Shown here piece after piece: positions 60,201 to 64,000 of a stretch of 64,000 bases of DNA. The notes beneath the pieces are model-generated. The model was not told the DNA's origin, did not search any database, and worked only from the letters and a program-made list of their open reading frames with translations. A program made the translations under genes and the position numbers. Origin of the DNA: Chromobacterium alkanivorans (GTDB lineage Bacteria; Pseudomonadota; Gammaproteobacteria; Burkholderiales; Chromobacteriaceae); the NCBI RefSeq assembly GCF_016937655.1, contig NZ_JAFHKL010000004.1, forward strand, positions 362,176 to 426,175, read 5' to 3'. Each line of letters starts with the position of its first letter. Positions within the stretch are counted from its first letter, which is position 1.

Positions 60201-61605
60201 GGCTGCCGCTGCCGAACTGGTATCCCCACAAGGTGTTGCCCAGCTGGCTAACGTTCATTCCGCTCAAATCATTGCTGTAGGAGAAGCCCCAGGGCGAACC
60301 CGGCATCTGGCTGTCGTAGGAGGTCAAGGCCTCGCTGATCACGGTGACAAAGGGCTTGGTGCACCAGGCCCTGCCGTTATAGGGGTTGGTCCAGCTGGTG
60401 ATCTTGGGCAAGCCCAAAGTACTGGTGTCGATCGAAGTGGTGCCGGTGATGAATTTGGGCCCGCTCTTGCCCGCCAGATAGCGCAAACCCTCGTAATACA
60501 TGGTGGCCACCGGGTTGCCCCAGTTGCCGCTGCCGCTGGTGGAGGTGTCGTAGCTGGAGCTGGGCTTGTTGATCCTGAGGCGGTCGATGATGTCGGCAAT
60601 CCCGCCGGCCTTGAAAGTGCCGTCGCTGTTCAACTCATTGCCGAACTTGCCGATGGCGTCGCGCAGCACCCCGCCCAGTTGCGGAGAATCGTAAGAGCCG
60701 GTCAGCAAGCCAAACTCCATATTGCTGCTGATGCCGTATTTGTGCAGCAGGCCGGTGGGCAGGTAATTGCTGCCGTACTGGTTGCAATTGCTTTCCAGCA
60801 GACCCGCCACGCAAACCCGCACTTGCATGGTCAAGGCGGTGAAGTTCTGAGACAGCTTGCCGTTGCTCTCGGTGCTGACCCAGTCCGTCATCACGTTCTT
60901 GGTGGGATCCATTGCCGCGATCCGCAATACCGGCGTGCCGGGATAAGTCCCGCTGTCCATGTTCACCATGACGATGTTGCGGCCCGCCGACAACATACTG
61001 GCTATGGTGCTGGTGGTGGTGCCTGCGCCGTTTTCATACTTGGACACACCCAGCGTAGTGTCGATATAGGACGCCAAGGACACCGTGGGGCTGGTCGAAA
61101 TGACGCTGCCGAAGGACTTGCCCCACACATGGGCGTCCAGCGGGATATTGGAGCGGATCAGGGTGGCCGGCGAAGCGCTGGCCCGCTTGCCGCCGTACAA
61201 GGATTTGCGCAGCACGTCGATGCGCGACATGGTGACGTAGTTGAGGAAGTCCCCGCTCCAGTGCGAGCCGTCGCAGGTTTTGTCGCTGGTCGCGGCGTAG
61301 GGAATGAAGGCGCTGCTGGACGAGCTGTAGGTGTAACACTTGAAGGAATCGAAATAGCCGTAATAATCGATGGACTTGGGCTTGTAACCAATGTCCGGCA
61401 TCCCGACGCCATCCAGATCGGTGTAGTCGTTGTAAGCCGCGACGAACAGATTATGGCTCTTGCCCATCACCAGCAGATTGATCGGGTTCACTTGCAAAGT
61501 GTTTTGCAATAGGGGTTGAGTCGGGATGGTCAGCGCCCAGGCCAGGCTTCCCTGGAACAAGGCCAAGATCAGACCCAAGCAACCCCGCATCATGATGCGC
61601 GCCAT
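57226..61605 (-). CDS. pilY1: Type IV pilus tip adhesin/biogenesis factor PilY1
   Basis: PilY1 sits at the pilus tip, promotes extension, attachment and surface sensing. The 1459-residue protein has a signal peptide (about 1-24), a von Willebrand-like and Ser/Thr-rich N-terminal half, and a C-terminal beta-propeller from about 1000 with VYVGANDGMLHGFQATTG and the calcium site DLDGNGTIDVVYAGD near residue 1150. The ATG at 61605 has AAGGAG upstream. Many Tyr/Ser/Asn repeats mark the N-terminal half as variable. It lies in the minor-pilin operon after pilX. Confidence 0.95.
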   Translation of the reverse strand: MARIMMRGCLGLILALFQGSLAWALTIPTQPLLQNTLQVNPINLLVMGKSHNLFVAAYNDYTDLDGVGMPDIGYKPKSIDYYGYFDSFKCYTYSSSSSAFIPYAATSDKTCDGSHWSGDFLNYVTMSRIDVLRKSLYGGKRASASPATLIRSNIPLDAHVWGKSFGSVISTSPTVSLASYIDTTLGVSKYENGAGTTTSTIASMLSAGRNIVMVNMDSGTYPGTPVLRIAAMDPTKNVMTDWVSTESNGKLSQNFTALTMQVRVCVAGLLESNCNQYGSNYLPTGLLHKYGISSNMEFGLLTGSYDSPQLGGVLRDAIGKFGNELNSDGTFKAGGIADIIDRLRINKPSSSYDTSTSGSGNWGNPVATMYYEGLRYLAGKSGPKFITGTTSIDTSTLGLPKITSWTNPYNGRAWCTKPFVTVISEALTSYDSQMPGSPWGFSYSNDLSGMNVSQLGNTLWGYQFGSGSQNVMIGEVSGGTADGLPTSKAASNFDVRGLSPEEPTRQGSFYAAMAAYYARTNILVTPTSPPSGATLAPVRTFAVGLSSPLPKITVPLTGGSVTLVPFGKVVNGASNTMTITNFFLTSAASDGSSYSFQANFDDSEFGSDYDLDSIATYQITKVGSNQVQVTVNSTYAASGYWNHLGFIISGVQPLAGASTENKAGAYLVVRENDTTQNTATQCIGTSSGQTGYNPLNYGLSSGSCRVLPLTFTATFTLDPTKGSTTLFESPLWYMAKYGGFTDNKTNPSSPNSFDPSNVWQWDADGDGNPDNYSLVSNPSKLNAQLDQAFQNISNQNGSGSAGVGSKSTISGDTYYYEASVNSADWSGDLSARKILISGTSLSLSNPLWNAKLKVNSDTGRQIITSSGGIGGGQAFQWSSLNTVQQQALRASSSELSSVTQSRLTYLRGNPANEGYGSTQFRPRPATKLGDIVNSSPAYIPAPANGSSDPNYSTTSYQSFVTSKGSRSSMVYVGANDGMLHGFQATTGAELLAYIPSPVFGNLNLLASNSYTHNFYVDSTPVAVDAQIGSTWGSYLAGGLGAGGKGLYLLDITNPDAFNESSAASIAKWEFNATNDLDMGYVFGAPQIIKLNDGKWYVVSHNGYNSTNGDAALLILSLDPSTSWVLNSNYYKLSTLSGTAVSPNGLSTIEPVDLDGNGTIDVVYAGDLKGNLWKFDLSSSTPSNWKVALNRVPLFSAKDSSGVAQPIVLAPVTAAMPVSNGATSASNTNRMVMFGTGKYIESCDKTSSCSPESNSHSVYGIWDWGAPVCDRRLLLQQTLSTNVISGTTYRQATNTSISWKDYTLASATANLSCSTQYSSIGTTSGKLGWYEDLNISGERVVGMLNYYSKTLEYQTYIPSSDSSDICTPKDAAYILRVQYDNGGAGIKPKLADTVAQTTDSSGSYKPIIGKQMGGSLGTTDFVLSGKVFSLSSSTTGSTSITGWNLGRSWKRVTWRELTNN

Positions 61606-61616
61606 ATCCCGTCTCC

Positions 61617-62024
61617 TTACTGCTCCACCCAGACGATGGATTCCAACTGCGTCTGAGTTGTGTTCAACAGAGTCTTGCGGCCGCCATAGCCCGTCGCCAG
61701 CAGGCGGTAGTAATCGCGCCCCCCGCTGGTGCTGACATAACTGATGGTATAGGTGGCGGATGCGGCAGAATTGGACACCGCGACGGTGCCGCTCGCCGTG
61801 GTGCCGCTCGCCGGCAGATTGTCCGCCGTGGCGATATAGGTCTCCGCCTGACGCATCGCCACTTCCGCGGCCATGAAGGCTATGGCCCGCTCGCGGTTGT
61901 TGCCGCCCAGTTTTTCTTCCATCAGGGCTGAACGCACGGCGCCGAAACCGAGCATCGCCAGCACGGTCAGGAAAATCAGGGCCACCAATAATGAAAACCC
62001 CTGTTGTTGCGCCTTGGCCGTCAT
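61617..62024 (-). CDS. pilX: Minor pilin PilX
   Basis: A 135-residue minor pilin-like protein. After the short leader QQQGFSLLVALIFLTVLAMLG, cleavage leaves Phe-1; position 5 is Val rather than Glu, as in GspK/PilX-type tip subunits that cap the pseudopilus. The soluble part is small and lacks a disulfide. It overlaps pilW by four bases (ATGA) and is followed by pilY1. Confidence 0.92.
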   Translation of the reverse strand: MTAKAQQQGFSLLVALIFLTVLAMLGFGAVRSALMEEKLGGNNRERAIAFMAAEVAMRQAETYIATADNLPASGTTASGTVAVSNSAASATYTISYVSTSGGRDYYRLLATGYGGRKTLLNTTQTQLESIVWVEQ

Positions 62025-62782
62025 GACAGATTGTTCCGCAAGAAGATGGACGTCCGGAAAGTGCGCGCCAGCTTGCCGTTATTGGACACCCCGGCCGCCG
62101 GATAAGCGCTGCCATTGCAATCGGTCACCGAATAGCCGCTGGGCGCGGTGTACTGGGTGTCCGACTCCACCAGGATGCAGACCCGCACCACATGCACTTT
62201 GGTCCAATCGGTGACGCTGGCCGCGGCGACATAACTCTCAGGGATATTATCCGGCGTCGTGCTGCTATCCACCCCGTACGACAGCACCAATTGCTTCACT
62301 CCGCTCAACACCGTGCTGGTGCTGCCCGCCGAAGTGCAGGTCATCACATCGCTGGCGGTGCGGGCAATCGAAAAATTATAGGCAGTCGACGCGCTGGCCA
62401 CCGGACTGCCCTGGCAATCGATGATCTGATTGTCGCCATTGCCGTAAAAACGGTAGTTCAAGGTGCCGCTCGCCTCCAGCAACACCGTTCCCGCGCTGGT
62501 GAACGTGGTGCCGCTGGCGGGGAAATTCACAGCCAGACCATTTGCCAACTTGGTCGTATCCACGTAGCCGGCCTGACGCACTTGTTCCGACACCCAACGG
62601 ATGGCGAAACGCCCCTTCTCCTGCACCTCGGCCTGCGCCGCCTGACTACGGAACACGGTCTTGTTGGAATAGAACACCTGGCCGACCACCAGCACCACCA
62701 TCAAGCCCAGCGTCAACGCCACCATCAGCTCGATCAAGGTCATGCCGCGTTCATGGCGGCTGCGCATCGCCAAGGTTTTCAT
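62021..62782 (-). CDS. pilW: Minor pilin PilW
   Basis: A 253-residue minor pilin with processing site RGMTLIELMVALTLGLMVVL (Met-1 after cleavage, Glu-5 kept). The large globular domain has four cysteines (IDCQGS, MTCTSA, VCILVES, TDCNGS), consistent with disulfides of PilW. It overlaps pilV by ATGA. With PilV, PilX, FimT and PilY1 it primes pilus assembly. Confidence 0.93.
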   Translation of the reverse strand: MKTLAMRSRHERGMTLIELMVALTLGLMVVLVVGQVFYSNKTVFRSQAAQAEVQEKGRFAIRWVSEQVRQAGYVDTTKLANGLAVNFPASGTTFTSAGTVLLEASGTLNYRFYGNGDNQIIDCQGSPVASASTAYNFSIARTASDVMTCTSAGSTSTVLSGVKQLVLSYGVDSSTTPDNIPESYVAAASVTDWTKVHVVRVCILVESDTQYTAPSGYSVTDCNGSAYPAAGVSNNGKLARTFRTSIFLRNNLS

Positions 62783-63348
62783 CGGAATCGGTACTCGAAG
62801 GTCTGGGTTTGCATGGGCGTGGTGCCGCTCGCCGCTTTTTCCTGCCAGCTGACGCTGACCGAAACCTGGCAGGCCGTGCCAGTGCCGGAAGCGCCGGCCA
62901 GGCTGTAACTACAAGCGCTCAAGGTGCTGGCCGTCGTGCCGTCCGTTTTTTTCAACAGCACCTGTACGGAACCGGAGCCGAGCAAACTATTGGCAGTGCT
63001 TGAGAAATAAGAAGTGTCGGATGCGGCAATAGTCTGAGTGCCGGAACTGTTGGCTGTGCACTCCGACGTCGCCACCCCGGAGGCGTAGCATCCCAGCGCG
63101 CTATTCAAATCCATCTGATTGCTGGCGGAATTCAAGGCGTAGACTTGGTCGCCTGTCGCCGCCCGCACCCGCTCGGCCGCCTCCACCGCCAACTCCGAGG
63201 CCAGGCTGCGCATATAAGCGTCGTGCGAATCGCGGATGGACTTCAGCTGCATGCCGGCCATGGCCAACAAGCCCAGCGCCACCACCAGCACCGAGATCAG
63301 CACCTCCAGCAAGGAGAAGCCCGCCTCCGCTTTTATCCCCGTACGCAT
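62779..63348 (-). CDS. pilV: Minor pilin PilV
   Basis: A 189-residue minor pilin. The site AGFSLLEVLISVLVVALGLLA leaves Phe-1 and Glu-5. The segment IRDSHDAYMRSLASELAVEAAERVRA and the region rich in Ser/Thr/Gly match PilV. ATG 63348 is used: the TTG two codons upstream lacks a ribosome binding site advantage. It overlaps pilW by four bases and starts just after the fimT stop. Confidence 0.92.
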   Translation of the reverse strand: MRTGIKAEAGFSLLEVLISVLVVALGLLAMAGMQLKSIRDSHDAYMRSLASELAVEAAERVRAATGDQVYALNSASNQMDLNSALGCYASGVATSECTANSSGTQTIAASDTSYFSSTANSLLGSGSVQVLLKKTDGTTASTLSACSYSLAGASGTGTACQVSVSVSWQEKAASGTTPMQTQTFEYRFR

Positions 63349-63350
63349 AT

Positions 63351-63872
63351 TCAATTCCCGCTGATCAAGCCGTACGGCGCCACCTGCACCGTACTGCTGG
63401 CCGTAGTGGTCTGACTTCGAAACTGAATCTGCAGCGTGGAGCTCAAGCGCGTGCCGCTGGCCGTCGCCCCTCGCGCCTCGCCGCTGGGCGCAAAACGAAA
63501 ACCGGCCACCGTGCTCGAAGCGATGGCCGCGCCGCCGGGATTATGCACCGACAGGATTTCACTGCTCGAAGGCGCGCCGCTGCCGTCGAGATCGGCGTAG
63601 ACCAACCAGCCCACCGACCAATTGCTGGCCGTATTGGAACAGCTGCTGCCATCGGTGGACGCGCACACGCCCACCGCCACGCCGCGGCGAATCGCCTCGG
63701 CGCGGGCATTGGTCATGTCCGCCACCAAGGCGCGCGACAATGCCTGGTAACGATTCGTGTCGATGAATTGGTTAAACGCCGGCACCGCCAATGCCAGGCC
63801 TATCCCCACCACCGCAATGGCCACCAATAGCTCAACCATGGTGAAGCCCCCCAACCTCGCTCGCCGGCCCAT
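63351..63872 (-). CDS. fimT: Minor pilin FimT/FimU
   Basis: A 173-residue GspH-like minor pilin. The processing site GGFTMVELLVAIAVVGIGLALA leaves Phe-1 and Glu-5. The GspH/FimT globular domain has ARAEAIRRGVAVGVCAS and GWLVYADLDGSG. It is the first gene of the operon; the promoter should lie at 63873-64000, where a CTATACAAT box occurs on the minus strand about 38 bases before the ATG. Control by an AlgR-type regulator, as in Pseudomonas, is possible. Confidence 0.93.
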   Translation of the reverse strand: MGRRARLGGFTMVELLVAIAVVGIGLALAVPAFNQFIDTNRYQALSRALVADMTNARAEAIRRGVAVGVCASTDGSSCSNTASNWSVGWLVYADLDGSGAPSSSEILSVHNPGGAAIASSTVAGFRFAPSGEARGATASGTRLSSTLQIQFRSQTTTASSTVQVAPYGLISGN

Positions 63873-64000
63873 TCCATTCCCATTGCTTAAGCTGTTTTTT
63901 CAGGATTGTATAGAGAAGCGGATGCAGGCAAGCCTGGCTGGACAAGCGGCAACTAAAGCAAGACAGAAGGGTAAAACAGAGAGGCAAACGGGATTGAGCC

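Noticed and set aside
57661..61512. Plus-strand open frame of 1283 codons opposite pilY1
   Set aside because: Antisense to a clear PilY1 gene, low-complexity composition and no ribosome binding site; a shadow frame.

Overview
The window is ordinary high-GC chromosomal DNA of a betaproteobacterium. Several things point to Neisseriales, family Chromobacteriaceae, with Chromobacterium or a close relative most likely: the gene orders rfaE2-birA-coaX-SPOR, leuS-lptE-holA and zapA-6S RNA-fau, a Neisseriales-type type IV minor-pilin operon, and the dispersed repeat family. This placement is inferred from gene content and composition, not from a database search. No rRNA, tRNA, CRISPR array, prophage or complete insertion sequence was recognised.

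Layout. 1-6560: 3' part missing rsmA, a Bcr/CflA drug exporter, then a tightly packed plus-strand run maf-rng-DUF2459-cysE-DUF1835. 6561-11013: a 140-bp MITE-like repeat, a 2-oxoglutarate oxygenase, a DUF2061 gene with a Fur-box-like site, and a GbsR/MarR-type regulator followed by a four-gene membrane/SDR/DoxX/DUF2269 operon; the regulator and the operon carry near-identical operator palindromes. 11087-21729: O-acyltransferase with SGNH domain, uvrD, a TPR response regulator plus an AlgR-like LytTR regulator, an orphan HypX-like protein, and a membrane diguanylate cyclase. 21752-29673: a full urate-to-glyoxylate pathway: puuD, hiuH, uraD, puuE, alc, allA, an NCS2 permease, a LysE exporter and a divergent FadR-type GntR regulator with two TTGT-nn-ACAA operators. 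29674-30852: an accessory patch with hairpins, a 146-bp inverted-repeat element, two unrecognised small genes and two copies of a palindromic repeat. 30853-43424: a hypothetical protein, thioesterase, S9 peptidase, YcnI-like protein, YidB-like protein, holA-lptE-leuS, pip, a TauE-type exporter, EVE and DUF1294 genes. 43415-44785: fau, 6S RNA, zapA and a ZapB-like gene. 44807-51004: cobalamin locus, with a cobalamin riboswitch controlling btuB-cobU-btuF on the minus strand and cobT-cobC-cobS diverging on the plus strand. 51094-56628: GNAT, speB, DUF1275, then rfaE2-birA-coaX-SPOR joined by 4-nt overlaps. 56767-63872: the minor-pilin operon fimT-pilV-pilW-pilX-pilY1-pilE.

The most unusual material is: (i) three 140-bp elements with terminal inverted repeats and 3-bp TNA-like flanks, plus decayed relatives, one of which splits the ureide operon; (ii) the duplicated 33-bp operator of the GbsR-like regulator, whose own mRNA may be leaderless; (iii) the 29.8-30.5 kb patch with an inverted-repeat element and two orphan small genes; (iv) a btuB whose mature receptor part is far more AT-rich than its own signal peptide and its neighbours, which suggests allelic replacement; and (v) a HypX-like carbon-monoxide-ligand enzyme with no hydrogenase gene nearby.
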